Source of the DNA: an uncultured Microbacterium sp.
GTDB lineage: Bacteria; Actinomycetota; Actinomycetes; Actinomycetales; Microbacteriaceae
Assembly: GCA_937926065.1 (NCBI GenBank)
Contig: CALANM010000125.1
Location: 1-20,266, forward strand
DNA: 20,266 bases
Direction: 5' to 3'
A program made the position numbers and the translations under genes. Under the pieces are notes generated by a model, which ran no database searches, had not been told where the DNA came from, and saw nothing but the letters and a program-made list of their open reading frames with translations. This document shows positions 7,247 through 16,088 of this stretch, one piece after another; position 1 is the first letter of the stretch; the number at the start of each line of letters is the position of its first letter.

Positions 7247-8227
7247 ATGCTCGACAGTCAGGTGAACGCCGAGGAGTTCGCTCGTGAGACGGCGGCGATC
7301 GCGGAGTCGGTCACGCGCGTGATCGACGGCAAGCCCGACGCGGTGCGCGCCGCGCTCGTGTGCCTGCTGGCCGAGGGGCACCTGCTGATCGAAGACGTCC
7401 CCGGCGTCGGCAAGACGATGCTCGCCCGAGCGCTCGCCGCGACGGTCGACGCCACGGTGCGCCGCATCCAGTTCACGCCCGATCTCCTGCCCGGCGATGT
7501 GACGGGCGTGAGCGTGTACAACCCGGTCGACCGCGTCTTCGAGTTCAAGCCGGGCGCCGTGTTCGCGAACATCGTCATCGCCGACGAGATCAACCGCTCC
7601 TCTCCCAAGACCCAGTCGGCGCTGCTGGAGGCGATGGAGGAGCACCAGGTGACCGTCGACGGGACCAGCCGTGCACTCCCCGACCCGTTCCTGGTCGTGG
7701 CGACGCAGAACCCTCTCGAGATGGAGGGCACGTATGCGCTTCCCGAGGCGCAGCGCGACCGGTTCATGATGCGCGTCTCGATGGGCTACCCCGACGCGGC
7801 GTCGGAGGCCCTCATGCTGCGCCAGCGGGACACGCTCAACCCGCTCGACGACGTGCGGCCCGTCATCTCATCGCACCGGGTGCAGGAGCTCATCGCGTGG
7901 GCCCGCAGCGTGCACGTCTCTCCCGCCGTGGAGGAGTACGCCGTGAGCTTGTCGCGGGCCACGCGCTCGCACCCGGACATCCGCCTGGGCGCGAGCCCGC
8001 GGGCAACGCTGCAGCTCGTGCGCGCGGCGAAAGTGTGGGCTGCCCTCGACGGTCGCGAGTTCGTCATTCCCGACGACGTCGTGACGCTGCTGGAGCCCGT
8101 CTTCACGCACCGCATGATCGCCGCGCGCGGCACCAGCGCGACGCGCGGCCGCACGGCCTCGGACGCCGTCGCACACGTCCTCCGCTCCATCGCCACGTCG
8201 GTGCGAGTGCCCCTGGCCACGCACTGA
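7247..8227 (+). CDS. MoxR-family AAA+ ATPase
   Basis: 326 residues, typical of MoxR. Walker A is GVGKT (53-57, within EDVPGVGKTMLA), Walker B is IVIADE (109-114, then INRSSPKTQ), and sensor 1 is the VVATQNP segment (150-156). The small AAA lid follows, with GASPRATLQLVRAAK. MoxR ATPases are thought to act as chaperones that remodel or mature partner proteins, often with DUF58/VWA proteins encoded next to them. Here the DUF58 gene follows after 19 bases and a transglutaminase gene overlaps that one. The start ATG 7247 has a strong GGAGGGGG. The client in this organism is not known. Confidence 0.93.
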   Translation: MLDSQVNAEEFARETAAIAESVTRVIDGKPDAVRAALVCLLAEGHLLIEDVPGVGKTMLARALAATVDATVRRIQFTPDLLPGDVTGVSVYNPVDRVFEFKPGAVFANIVIADEINRSSPKTQSALLEAMEEHQVTVDGTSRALPDPFLVVATQNPLEMEGTYALPEAQRDRFMMRVSMGYPDAASEALMLRQRDTLNPLDDVRPVISSHRVQELIAWARSVHVSPAVEEYAVSLSRATRSHPDIRLGASPRATLQLVRAAKVWAALDGREFVIPDDVVTLLEPVFTHRMIAARGTSATRGRTASDAVAHVLRSIATSVRVPLATH

Positions 8228-8246
8228 GTCAGACCCGAGCACAGAC

Positions 8247-9491
8247 ATGCACAGATGGCCTCTCACGCTCCGCGGCACCGGCGCCGCGGTGCTCGGGGTG
8301 CTGTGCTTCCTGCTCGCACACGAGTTCAAGATCACTGAGCTGCTGTATGTGAGCGTGCTGCTGCTCGCCGTGGTCGGGGTGAGCATCGCAGCGCTGTACC
8401 TCGCCCGCCGCGGCGAGGACGTCACGCGCGTCTTCGTTCCCGACGTCGCCGCGGTCGGTGAGGAGATCAGCGTGCGGGCGCGCGTGCAGATCCGGTCGCC
8501 GCTGCCCGTCGCGCAGGGGACATGGCGCGACGTGCTGGGAGACGGGCTGGAAGGCGACGCGTCGGGGCGATTCCCGGCGACGGCGTCGGGCTTGTCTGCG
8601 GCAGGAAGCGCCATCCGCATCGAGTACCGCGTGACGGCTCGGCGCCGCGGCGTCCGCACCGTCGGCCCCCTCACCGTGGCGTCGACCGATCCATTCGGAT
8701 TCGCCCGACGCCACAGCACGATCGGCGATCCCGCCTCGGTCACGGTCGCGCCGCAGGTCGTCGAGCTGGGCCCGCTCACCGACCTGCCGGGTGAGGCCGG
8801 CGGCAGCATGCACTCCACGACGAACCAGCTAGGACAGGGTGCAGACAACCTCATCCCCCGCCACTATGTGTCCGGGGACTCGATGCGTCGCATCCACTGG
8901 CGAGCCAGCGCCCACCGCGACGAGCTGATGGTGCGCCAGGAGGAGCAGGAGACCACGCCGGAGGCGGTCGTCGTGCTCGACCGCGGACTGCAGCGCTGGA
9001 CGCCGGAGGCGATGCAGGCTCCTGGCGAGGATCCCGGGTTCGAGACCGCGATCACCGCGTGTGTCTCGGTCGTGGCACGCCTGGTGCACGAGGGCTATCG
9101 GGTGACGGTCATCGATGTCGACGGCACCGAGATCGTGGAGCCGGTCGACGGCGGCGACAACGCCGGCATCGATCGCATGCTCACGGCGTTCGCCACCGTC
9201 ACGGCACAGCGGATCACCCAGCCTGAGCAGCTGGTGCGGCTCTTCATGGGCGTGCAGACCGGACCGCTGGTGCTCGTGACCGGTCGGCTCGACGACGGCG
9301 ACGTCGACGAGCTCGCGCCTCTCCCGCACCACAGTGCGATGCCGGTCCTCCTGACGATCGCGCCGCAGCACGACACGCTGCTGCGCGCCGAGAGCACCGG
9401 CTGGCGCGTGGCCTCCGTGCCGCCGGACTCCGACCTGGCCGCCGCCTGGCTCAGCGTCGCCGATCGAGGAGGCCCTCGTGTCGGTGTCTGA
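8247..9491 (+). CDS. DUF58 domain membrane protein
   Basis: 414 residues. Two N-terminal membrane segments (about 10-24 and 31-52) anchor a long domain with Ig-like beta character (about 60-180, ending RRRGVRTVGPLTVASTDPFGF). The DUF58 signature YVSGDSMRRIHWRASA (207-222) follows, then a von Willebrand A-like region starting PEAVVVLDRG. Family members occur with MoxR ATPases and membrane transglutaminases and are probably remodelled by the ATPase; the biochemical role is unknown. ATG 8247 has no strong ribosome-binding site (only GACCCGAG upstream), so translation may depend on the moxR gene 19 bases before. Its last 14 bases overlap the start of the next gene. Confidence 0.9.
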   Translation: MHRWPLTLRGTGAAVLGVLCFLLAHEFKITELLYVSVLLLAVVGVSIAALYLARRGEDVTRVFVPDVAAVGEEISVRARVQIRSPLPVAQGTWRDVLGDGLEGDASGRFPATASGLSAAGSAIRIEYRVTARRRGVRTVGPLTVASTDPFGFARRHSTIGDPASVTVAPQVVELGPLTDLPGEAGGSMHSTTNQLGQGADNLIPRHYVSGDSMRRIHWRASAHRDELMVRQEEQETTPEAVVVLDRGLQRWTPEAMQAPGEDPGFETAITACVSVVARLVHEGYRVTVIDVDGTEIVEPVDGGDNAGIDRMLTAFATVTAQRITQPEQLVRLFMGVQTGPLVLVTGRLDDGDVDELAPLPHHSAMPVLLTIAPQHDTLLRAESTGWRVASVPPDSDLAAAWLSVADRGGPRVGV

Positions 9492-11757
9492 GAGGTGGAC
9501 CCACGAGGCCGCCACCGACGAGTCCGCTCCTGACCGCAGACGCCGACCGCGCGGCGATCGGAGGCTCACGATCGCCCTGTGGATCGGGCTCGCCGCGACC
9601 GTCCCCCTCCTGGGCGTGGTCGTTCCCGGAGCGTGGCTCGTGGGCGCGCTCGGGCTCGCCGCGGGACTGCTGGCGGTCGGCTCGGTCCTGCGCCGATTGC
9701 GCGTTCCGGCCGTGGGGGTCACGCTGTGCGAGCTCGCCGTGTGGGCGGGGGCGGTGACAGCGGCGTTCTTCTCCGACGAGGCGCTGTTCGCCATCATCCC
9801 GACCCCCGAGGTGTTCGAGAGCATTCCCCTTCTCATCCAGCAGGCGTCGGCCGAGATCCTCCTTGGGGTGGCGCCCCTGCCTCCGACGGCTGCGATGTCG
9901 TTCGTGGTCGTCGCCGCGCTCGGCGCTCTCACGATCGCGCTCGATCACGTCGTCGTGACCGCTCGCATGCCGCTGCTGGCATCGATCGCGCTCGTCGCGA
10001 TCTGGCTGATCCCGGCGATCGCGGTGCCCAGCGACGTCAATCTGCTCGCGTTCGCTCTGCTCGCGTCCGCCGTTCTGCTGCTCATCCGCGCCGAGACCCG
10101 CACGCGCGAGGCTCCCGAGCCGGGCAGCTCGGCGGGAGTGACCGCCGTCGTCGCCGCCCTCGTCACCGGCCCCGCCCTCCCTCCGCCGCGTGTCGTGGCC
10201 GCCGGAACGGGTCAGCTCGCGAGCATCGATCCGACCCTCAACCTGGGTGACGACCTCCGGCGACGCAACGATGTCACGGTGCTGCGGGTGCGAACCGATG
10301 CCTCCGACCTGCCCTACCTGCGGGTCGCGACGCTGTCGGTGTTCGACGGCGACGTGTGGGTTCCCGATCGGCTTCGCTCCGTCCCGCTCGAAGAGGAGGG
10401 TTGGGACGCCCTGGAGGTCGAGGAGGGCGTGCGCGTCACGCAGTACCGCACCAACGTGGCCATTTCGAACCTCGCCTCCTCCTACCTGCCGATCCCGTAT
10501 CCCGCGGTCGAAGTGAACGGGCTCGACGGGGCGTGGCGGGCGATCCCCTACAACCGCACGCTCATCAGCGGACAGGCGAATGCGCAGGGCCAGGACTACG
10601 AAGTGGTCACGCAGGTCGCCAAGCCCACGCTCGAGCAGATCCGCCAGAAGCGAGCGACGGTCTCCGACCAGCCCGTCGACGTCACGTCGCTTCCGGAGTC
10701 CACGCCCGACATCGTCTACGAGCTGGCAGATGAGGTGACCGCCGATGCGGACACCGACTACGACCGACTGATCGCCCTGCAGTCCTGGTTCCGCGGCGAG
10801 GACTTCACCTATTCGCTCCGCGCACCGGTGCTCGCCGGTTTCGACGGCACCGGTTCCGACGCGGTCGCCGCGTTCCTCGATGTGCGGGAGGGCTACTGCA
10901 TTCATTTCGCGGGCGCGTTCGCCCTCATGGCCCGCGCGCTGGACATGCCCTCCCGCATCGTCGTCGGGTTCCTCCCCGGGCAGTACACGGGCGACATCGA
11001 AGACGCCCAGCGGGTGGGCGAAGTGAGCACGAGCCTGCTGCACGCCTGGCCCGAGGTGCACTTCGACGGCATCGGCTGGGTGGCATTCGAGCCGACGAAG
11101 AGCCTCGGCACCGCGACGCGGTTCGTCACGAGCAGCGAGGCGAACGTCGACGACGGCGGCGAGGACATCCAGGGCCCCACGCCCACGGCATCGCCGACCA
11201 CGACGGCCTCGGCCGCCCCCATCGACCGCCGTGAGGACGAGTTCGACGCCGGTGCCGGCGGTGCGGCACGCCTCGTCGATCCCCGCCCCTATCTGATGAC
11301 CGTGGGAAGCGTATTGCTCCTCGTGCTGACTCCGCTGGTCGTCGCCGCGGTGCGGCGGCGGTGGCTGCGGTCGCGCGCCCACCGCGGCGACGTCGGCGCG
11401 GCGTGGTCGGTGGTCCAGCACACGGCGCTCGATCTCGGTCTTGCCGTACCTGCCGCGGAATCGCCACGCGCGTTCGGCGCACGGTTGACCGCGAAGCACG
11501 GAGCACCCGACGCCGACATGCGCGCGCTGGTGAGTGCCGTGGAGCGGCTGAGCTACGACCGGCGCGGACGCGACGCGATCGACGCGCGGCCGCTCTTCGA
11601 CGCCGCCGACCGCGTCCGCCGTGCGATGCTCGCCGCCGTGCCGGGCCCCAACCGGGCGATGGCGCTGCTCCTGCCGAGGTCGCTCGTGGTCCGCCCGGGG
11701 TCGGCGTTCGCGGCGTCTGCCTCTGCCGGGGCACCGGCGGTGGTCACCGCCGATTGA
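9478..11757 (+). CDS. Membrane-anchored transglutaminase-like protein (TgpA type, DUF3488 + transglutaminase core + DUF4129)
   Basis: 759 residues from GTG 9478, preceded by GAGGAGG (9466-9472). About six membrane segments lie between residues 30 and 205 (DUF3488/TgpA N-terminal region), followed by an extracytoplasmic part. Its transglutaminase/cysteine-protease core has the expected triad: Cys473 in EGYCIHFAGAFA, His522 in LLHAWPEV and Asp530 in HFDGIGWVAFEPT. A Thr/Ala-rich linker (about 565-585), one more membrane segment (606-625) and a cytoplasmic DUF4129-like tail (about 636-720) complete the protein. It is the third gene of the MoxR-DUF58-transglutaminase set and overlaps the DUF58 gene by 14 bases. 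A Pseudomonas homologue, TgpA, is reported essential; the reaction and substrate are unknown, with cell-envelope protein processing or cross-linking the usual guess. Confidence 0.92.
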   Translation: MSVSERWTHEAATDESAPDRRRRPRGDRRLTIALWIGLAATVPLLGVVVPGAWLVGALGLAAGLLAVGSVLRRLRVPAVGVTLCELAVWAGAVTAAFFSDEALFAIIPTPEVFESIPLLIQQASAEILLGVAPLPPTAAMSFVVVAALGALTIALDHVVVTARMPLLASIALVAIWLIPAIAVPSDVNLLAFALLASAVLLLIRAETRTREAPEPGSSAGVTAVVAALVTGPALPPPRVVAAGTGQLASIDPTLNLGDDLRRRNDVTVLRVRTDASDLPYLRVATLSVFDGDVWVPDRLRSVPLEEEGWDALEVEEGVRVTQYRTNVAISNLASSYLPIPYPAVEVNGLDGAWRAIPYNRTLISGQANAQGQDYEVVTQVAKPTLEQIRQKRATVSDQPVDVTSLPESTPDIVYELADEVTADADTDYDRLIALQSWFRGEDFTYSLRAPVLAGFDGTGSDAVAAFLDVREGYCIHFAGAFALMARALDMPSRIVVGFLPGQYTGDIEDAQRVGEVSTSLLHAWPEVHFDGIGWVAFEPTKSLGTATRFVTSSEANVDDGGEDIQGPTPTASPTTTASAAPIDRREDEFDAGAGGAARLVDPRPYLMTVGSVLLLVLTPLVVAAVRRRWLRSRAHRGDVGAAWSVVQHTALDLGLAVPAAESPRAFGARLTAKHGAPDADMRALVSAVERLSYDRRGRDAIDARPLFDAADRVRRAMLAAVPGPNRAMALLLPRSLVVRPGSAFAASASAGAPAVVTAD

Positions 11758-11763
11758 CGCGAG

Positions 11764-11806
11764 ACGGCGCCCCCACGGTCACGTGATCGGACCGTGGAGG
11801 CGCCGT
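11764..11806. terminator. Strong bidirectional hairpin terminator
   Basis: Arms 11764-11780 and 11790-11806 pair over 17 bases with a single C/A mismatch around the nine-base loop ACGTGATCG. The hairpin fills the 60-base gap between the convergent ends of the transglutaminase gene (11757) and the substrate-binding protein gene (11818). No U-tract follows on either strand. Confidence 0.7.
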
Positions 11807-11817
11807 GTGGGGCCGGG

Positions 11818-13419
11818 TCAGTCCTCCATGTAGACGCCGGTGAAGTCGATCCACCAGCTCTTGGGCTGCTCGAAGCCCTTGACGGAGGCCGACATAGCAC
11901 GCGGTGCCGTGTCGTTTGCGACGAACAGCCACGCTGCGTCCTCCGTCACGAGGTGGCCGACCTCCGTGAGCAGCGCTGCGCGGTCCTCGTCGTTCACGGT
12001 GACGAGTGCCTCGTCGTAGAGCGCCTCGGCCTCTTCGTTGCAGTATCCGAAGAAGTTGCCATCGCAGCCGAACCAGAAGCCCTTCCAACTGGACGGCTGC
12101 TCAAGGCTGAACGCCTGATTGGCGGCGTGCCATCCCGTGTCGCCTTCGCCGAGCTTCGCGTACATGCCGGAGAAGTCGACCGGCTCGAGGGTGACATCGA
12201 TGCCGACGGCCGCCAGCTGGGCCTGCAGGGCCTCGTTCATGGCCTTGGCCTGCATGGACCCGGAGCCCGCAGTGATGTAGCCCACCTTCAGCGAGACGCC
12301 GTCGGCGTATCCGGCTTCGGCGAGGAGCGACTTGGCCTTTTCGGGGTCGTACGAGTAGAGGTCATCGTCGCCGGAGTAATACAAGCTGGCACCGGCGAAC
12401 ATCTGATACGCCGGGACGGCTGTGCCATGCAGCAGGTCCTCGGCGATCGACTCGCGATCGATGGCGTAGTTCATGGCCTGGCGGACCCGGATGTCGTCGA
12501 CCGGCTCGTCACCTGTCATCAGCTGCCACGACCACTCCCAGTCGAACGCGTTTCCGGTGGCGACGAACCCGGCCGATTCCAGCGACGCGAGGTCGTCAGG
12601 CTGAGCCGCCTCGATCCAGTCCACGCGACCCGAGCGAAGCGCGGCGGTGCGGGCGGACGGGTCGGGGATGAGCTCCACCGTGAGCCGATCGAGCTTGGGC
12701 ACGTCACCCCAGTAGTCCTCGTTCCGGACGAACGAGATCGACTGGTTCTGCTTGAGCTCGTCGAAGACGAACGGACCCGTGCCGACGGGGTGCGCGGCCT
12801 GTCCTGACGGACCGTCCTCCTCAAGCGAGGTCGGGCTGGCGAAGTAGACGTTGTAGAGGTCAGCGAGGAAGAACGCGAACGGCTCCTTCAGGACGAAGGC
12901 GACCGTCATGTCATCGACCTTCTCCACGTGGTCGACGAAGTTGAGGACCGCGTAGTACGTGATGAGGACGGGATCATAGTTGGGGTCGTTCTCATCCATG
13001 TAGCGCGTGATGTTGTAGATGAGAGCGTCAGCGTCCCACTCGGTCCCATCGTGGAAGAGGACTCCGTCCTGCAGGCTGAAGGTGTACTCCAGGCCGTCTT
13101 CCGACACTTCCCACGACTTCGCAAGCGCGGGGGCAACACCGGCCGGAGCGTTGGGGTCGGAGACATCGCGCTTGGTGAGGCCTTCGTACACGAGGTTGCC
13201 GATGAGTCGCTGACCCTCGTAGCCGGCTGTTGTGATGGCGCCGGTATCGAGGCTGGGGAACGACGCCATCTGCGAACCGATGACGAGTTCCTGTTCGGCG
13301 TCGCCTGTGGGGACGGACGCCGACGAGGTGGCGCACGCCGACAGCGCGAGCGCGGCGGTCACCGCGATACCGGCGCCGAGAAGCGCCCGGCGCACGCGGG
13401 AGGTGGTGTGAGATCGCAT
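11818..13419 (-). CDS. ABC transporter substrate-binding lipoprotein, family 5 (peptide/nickel/opine type)
   Basis: 533 residues from ATG 13419, with AAGGAG six bases upstream. The N-terminus is a lipoprotein signal: basic start, hydrophobic stretch about 12-26, lipobox LSAC with Cys29. The mature part has the family 5 (DppA/OppA/NikA-like) layout: IGNLVYEGLTKRD, ALAKSWEVSEDGLEYTFSLQDGVLFHDG, HPVGTGPFVFDELK, IRVRQAMNYAIDRESI and late YDPEKAKSLLAEAGY. It should sit on the outer face of the membrane and hand ligand to the two permeases encoded upstream. It is the last gene of the importer operon, 67 bases after the second ATPase gene. Ligand specificity cannot be deduced; many family 5 proteins bind non-peptide solutes. 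Confidence 0.93.
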   Translation of the reverse strand: MRSHTTSRVRRALLGAGIAVTAALALSACATSSASVPTGDAEQELVIGSQMASFPSLDTGAITTAGYEGQRLIGNLVYEGLTKRDVSDPNAPAGVAPALAKSWEVSEDGLEYTFSLQDGVLFHDGTEWDADALIYNITRYMDENDPNYDPVLITYYAVLNFVDHVEKVDDMTVAFVLKEPFAFFLADLYNVYFASPTSLEEDGPSGQAAHPVGTGPFVFDELKQNQSISFVRNEDYWGDVPKLDRLTVELIPDPSARTAALRSGRVDWIEAAQPDDLASLESAGFVATGNAFDWEWSWQLMTGDEPVDDIRVRQAMNYAIDRESIAEDLLHGTAVPAYQMFAGASLYYSGDDDLYSYDPEKAKSLLAEAGYADGVSLKVGYITAGSGSMQAKAMNEALQAQLAAVGIDVTLEPVDFSGMYAKLGEGDTGWHAANQAFSLEQPSSWKGFWFGCDGNFFGYCNEEAEALYDEALVTVNDEDRAALLTEVGHLVTEDAAWLFVANDTAPRAMSASVKGFEQPKSWWIDFTGVYMED

Positions 13420-13486
13420 GAGTCTCCTTGATATGGGCTACGGATGGAGCAGGCGGTGCGGGTGGAGCGGTGGTGCGGTGGTGCCT

Positions 13487-14242
13487 TCAGGCGGCTGTCG
13501 GGTGTCGCGCCGCCAGAAGCTCTTTCGTGTACGGATCGGTGGGCGCCGCCAGAACCTCCCGGGTGGCGCCGGATTCGACGGCGTGACCGCGGTTGAGGAC
13601 GAGCAGGTCGTCGGCGATGTGCTCAACGACGGCGAGATCGTGGGTGATGAAGAACATCGCGACTCCCAGATCCGACTGGAGGGTGGAGAACGTGTTGAGC
13701 ACTTGCGCCTGAACGGACTTGTCGAGCGCGGACACCGCTTCGTCGCACACGAGCAGCTTGGGGCGCCCGGCGATCGCCCGGGCGATGGCGACGCGCTGCG
13801 CCTGCCCACCCGAGAGTTCGTGCGGGTACGCGTGCACGTAGTCGTCGGGCAGTGCGACCGTCTGAAGCAGGTCGGCGGAGCGACTCCGCCAGTCCCGGCG
13901 CGCGACGCCTTGGGCTGAGAGTTGGAACGCCAGCGTCTCCCCCACCGTCATCGTCGGGTTGAGGGCGTGCCGAGGGTCCTGCGGTACGAGCTGGAAGTCA
14001 CGGCGCGCACGGCGCAATTCGCCGCGGCTGAGCGCGAAGAGATCACGCCCACCGAGCCGGACGGTTCCGGCATCCGGGGTCATCAGTCGCATGACGATGC
14101 GACCAAGGGTGGATTTGCCGCTGCCCGACTCGCCGACGACGCCCAGCGTGCGTCCGTGCTCGATCGAGAAGTCGATGCCGTGCAACGCGGTGAAGCCACC
14201 GAAGCTCTTCACGATTCCGCTGCCTTCGAGGATGACGGTCAT
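13487..14242 (-). CDS. ABC importer ATP-binding protein, second subunit (DppF/NikE-like)
   Basis: 251 residues. Walker A is GESGSGKST (37-45), the Q-loop lies in QLVPQDPRHALNP, the ABC signature is LSGGQAQR (143-150), Walker B is LLVCDE (163-168), and the switch His201 is in FFITHDLAVVEH. It powers the importer as a heterodimer with the other ATPase. The protein stops soon after PYTKELLAARHP and lacks the C-terminal oligopeptide-transporter tail with its FxPRCP motif found in most DppF/OppF proteins, so it is nearer NikE in size. ATG 14242 overlaps the stop of the preceding ATPase gene as ATGA, indicating coupled translation. Confidence 0.93.
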   Translation of the reverse strand: MTVILEGSGIVKSFGGFTALHGIDFSIEHGRTLGVVGESGSGKSTLGRIVMRLMTPDAGTVRLGGRDLFALSRGELRRARRDFQLVPQDPRHALNPTMTVGETLAFQLSAQGVARRDWRSRSADLLQTVALPDDYVHAYPHELSGGQAQRVAIARAIAGRPKLLVCDEAVSALDKSVQAQVLNTFSTLQSDLGVAMFFITHDLAVVEHIADDLLVLNRGHAVESGATREVLAAPTDPYTKELLAARHPTAA

Positions 14243-15207
14243 CGGTTGGTCTCACTTCCTGAGGCGACGGCGTGACCGGGCGCGACCTCGCGAAGCGGCC
14301 CCCAGTCCCTGCGAGTGCGGACAGCGTCCGGAACCACGGCGAGTCGGCCTCGCGGCACGGCAGCCGACGGCTCGGCCGCCAGAAGGGCTCTGGTGTATTC
14401 GTGCTGGGGCGAGCGGAGCACGGCGGACGCGAAGCCGAGCTCGACGATCTGTCCGCCCAGCATGACGGCCACTCGGTCGTGCGGCTGCGATGCGATCTGC
14501 GACGCGATGCCTATGTCGTGCGTGATGAACAGGATCGCCGTGCGCAGGCGAGTGCGCAGATCGTCGAGAAGACCGACGACGTGCGCTCCCACCGAGGCGT
14601 CCAGAGCACTCGACGGCTCATCCGCCACGATGAGCTCCGGGCCGCAGCTGATCGCGATCGCGATCGCGATCCGCTGACGCATGCCACCCGAGACCTCGTG
14701 GGGGTAACACCTCAGGACTCGCTCGGGGTCCCGGATCTGCACTTGGTTCAGCAGCTCGATCGCTCGCTGGCGTGCAGCACGTCGGTCAGGAACCTGGCGA
14801 TGCTGCAGCAAGGTCTCGGCGATCTGTCCTCCGATGCGGCGCATCGGGTCCAGCGAGGAGTTCGGGTCCTGCGGCACCATGCCGATACGGTCGCCGTGCA
14901 GCGCGCGCAGCTGACGGTTCGACGCATGAGCGAGATCGACACCGCCGAACATCGCCGTGCCCTCAACCTGGGCCCCGTGAGGCGCAAGTCCGGTGATCGA
15001 CCGCGCGAACACGGTCTTCCCGCTGCCGGACTCGCCCAACAGCACAGTCACCTGACTGTATTCGAGGCCGAGACCGATGCCGTCGATGACGGTCGTGGTC
15101 TTCCCGTTGGGCCGAGGAAACGACACCCGGATCCCGGAAGCATCGAGCACCAGTGGCACCGTCGGGTCCAGGCCCCCGGGCGGCACTGCCGTGAGCAGGT
15201 CGCTCAT
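14239..15207 (-). CDS. ABC importer ATP-binding protein, first subunit (DppD/NikD-like)
   Basis: 322 residues. Walker A is GESGSGKT (58-65), the Q-loop is MVPQDPNSSLDP, the signature is VSGGMRQR (172-179; GM variant usual for DppD-type subunits), Walker B is LIVADE (192-197), and the switch His230 is in LFITHDIG. The MRQRIAIAIAI segment after the signature is typical of this subgroup. The region after PQHEYTRALLAAEP (about 275) is a short tail with RDWGPLREVAPGHAVA that does not show the Cys-containing FxPRCP motif of most oligopeptide ATPases. ATG 15207 overlaps the preceding permease stop as ATGA, and its own stop overlaps the next ATPase start in the same way. Confidence 0.93.
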   Translation of the reverse strand: MSDLLTAVPPGGLDPTVPLVLDASGIRVSFPRPNGKTTTVIDGIGLGLEYSQVTVLLGESGSGKTVFARSITGLAPHGAQVEGTAMFGGVDLAHASNRQLRALHGDRIGMVPQDPNSSLDPMRRIGGQIAETLLQHRQVPDRRAARQRAIELLNQVQIRDPERVLRCYPHEVSGGMRQRIAIAIAISCGPELIVADEPSSALDASVGAHVVGLLDDLRTRLRTAILFITHDIGIASQIASQPHDRVAVMLGGQIVELGFASAVLRSPQHEYTRALLAAEPSAAVPRGRLAVVPDAVRTRRDWGPLREVAPGHAVASGSETNR

Positions 15208-16088
15208 GAGTGGTTCCCCTTTCCGGTGATGGCGTCGCGGAGTCCGTCGCCCACAAGGGGGAAGAGCGTCGACAGCAGGAGGATCACGATCACGGGGGCC
15301 AGCGCCAGCGACGGGTCGGAGTAGACCGCAGACTGCATCTCGTACAGGATCGACCCCAGTTCCGGCTGGGGTGACGGCACGCCGAGCCCGATGAAGCCCA
15401 GGCCCCCCGCGATGGCCACATTCGCCCCGACCAGGGAGGTGGAGTAGGCGAGGACCGCGGGCAGGGCCACCGGGACGATCTGACGGATGAGGATGACCGC
15501 GCCGCTTGCGCCGCTGGAACGTGCAGCCGTCACGAAGTCGAGTTCACGGATGCGACCAACCTCGGTTTCCGCGATGCGCGCGACCGGCGCGACCCATACC
15601 AGCGTCAACGCCAGGATGAGCGTTCCGAGCCCAACGCCCATCGAGATCGCCAAGAGGAGCGCCAGGAGCACGCCCGGAAAGGCGAAGAGCAGATCGACGC
15701 CGCGCATGAGGAGCGTATTGACGAATCGCCCGGCGAGTCCCGCGATCGTCCCGATCGTGAGCCCGATGAGCGTCGCGATCAGGATCGGCACCACGCCGGC
15801 GAACAGGGACGTCCTCATGCCGTATACGAGGCGCGAGAGCATGTCTCGCCCCTGGGTGTCGGTGCCGAGCGGGTGCCCGTCGCTCAGGAACGGCAGCAGC
15901 CGGCTCGACAGATCGCCGCTCAGCGGGTCCGGCAGCGGCAGAAGCGGGGCTGCCAGCGCGATCACGGCGAGAAAGGAGACGACAGCGAGCGCGACCTTCC
16001 CACGCAAGGGAGTACGGGAGATCAGCGACCTCCGGCGGAAGCGGGGTGCGGCCTCGACCGTTCCCGGAGTGACGACGGTGAGGGTCAT
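15204..16088 (-). CDS. ABC importer permease, DppC-like
   Basis: 294 residues from ATG 16088, which has AAAGGGA upstream and overlaps the dppB-like stop as ATGA. An upstream in-frame extension exists but would run deep into dppB and lacks family similarity. The cytoplasmic N-terminus precedes a first membrane segment at about 31-50. Then come the subfamily signature HPLGTDTQGRDMLSRLVYG (72-90) and five more membrane segments. The EAA loop that contacts the ATPases is FVTAARSSGASGAVILIRQIVP (185-206). It forms the membrane channel with the DppB-like subunit. The stop overlaps the first ATPase gene by four bases. Confidence 0.93.
   Translation of the reverse strand: MTLTVVTPGTVEAAPRFRRRSLISRTPLRGKVALAVVSFLAVIALAAPLLPLPDPLSGDLSSRLLPFLSDGHPLGTDTQGRDMLSRLVYGMRTSLFAGVVPILIATLIGLTIGTIAGLAGRFVNTLLMRGVDLLFAFPGVLLALLLAISMGVGLGTLILALTLVWVAPVARIAETEVGRIRELDFVTAARSSGASGAVILIRQIVPVALPAVLAYSTSLVGANVAIAGGLGFIGLGVPSPQPELGSILYEMQSAVYSDPSLALAPVIVILLLSTLFPLVGDGLRDAITGKGNHS

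Noticed and set aside
7007..7645. 212-codon minus-strand frame and smaller ones over the 7003-7246 gap
   Set aside because: They overlap the SRP RNA and the moxR gene in antisense and lack a start signal or family similarity.
9451..11499. 682-codon minus-strand frame over the transglutaminase gene
   Set aside because: Shadow of the convincing TgpA-type gene; extreme Arg/Asp/His content, no domain.
13420..13486. GGTGCG/GGTGGT-rich stretch between the ATPase and binding-protein genes, as a possible repeat or attenuator
   Set aside because: The short GGTG repetitions are irregular and I could not find a stable competing hairpin pair; it looks like simple G-rich spacer.
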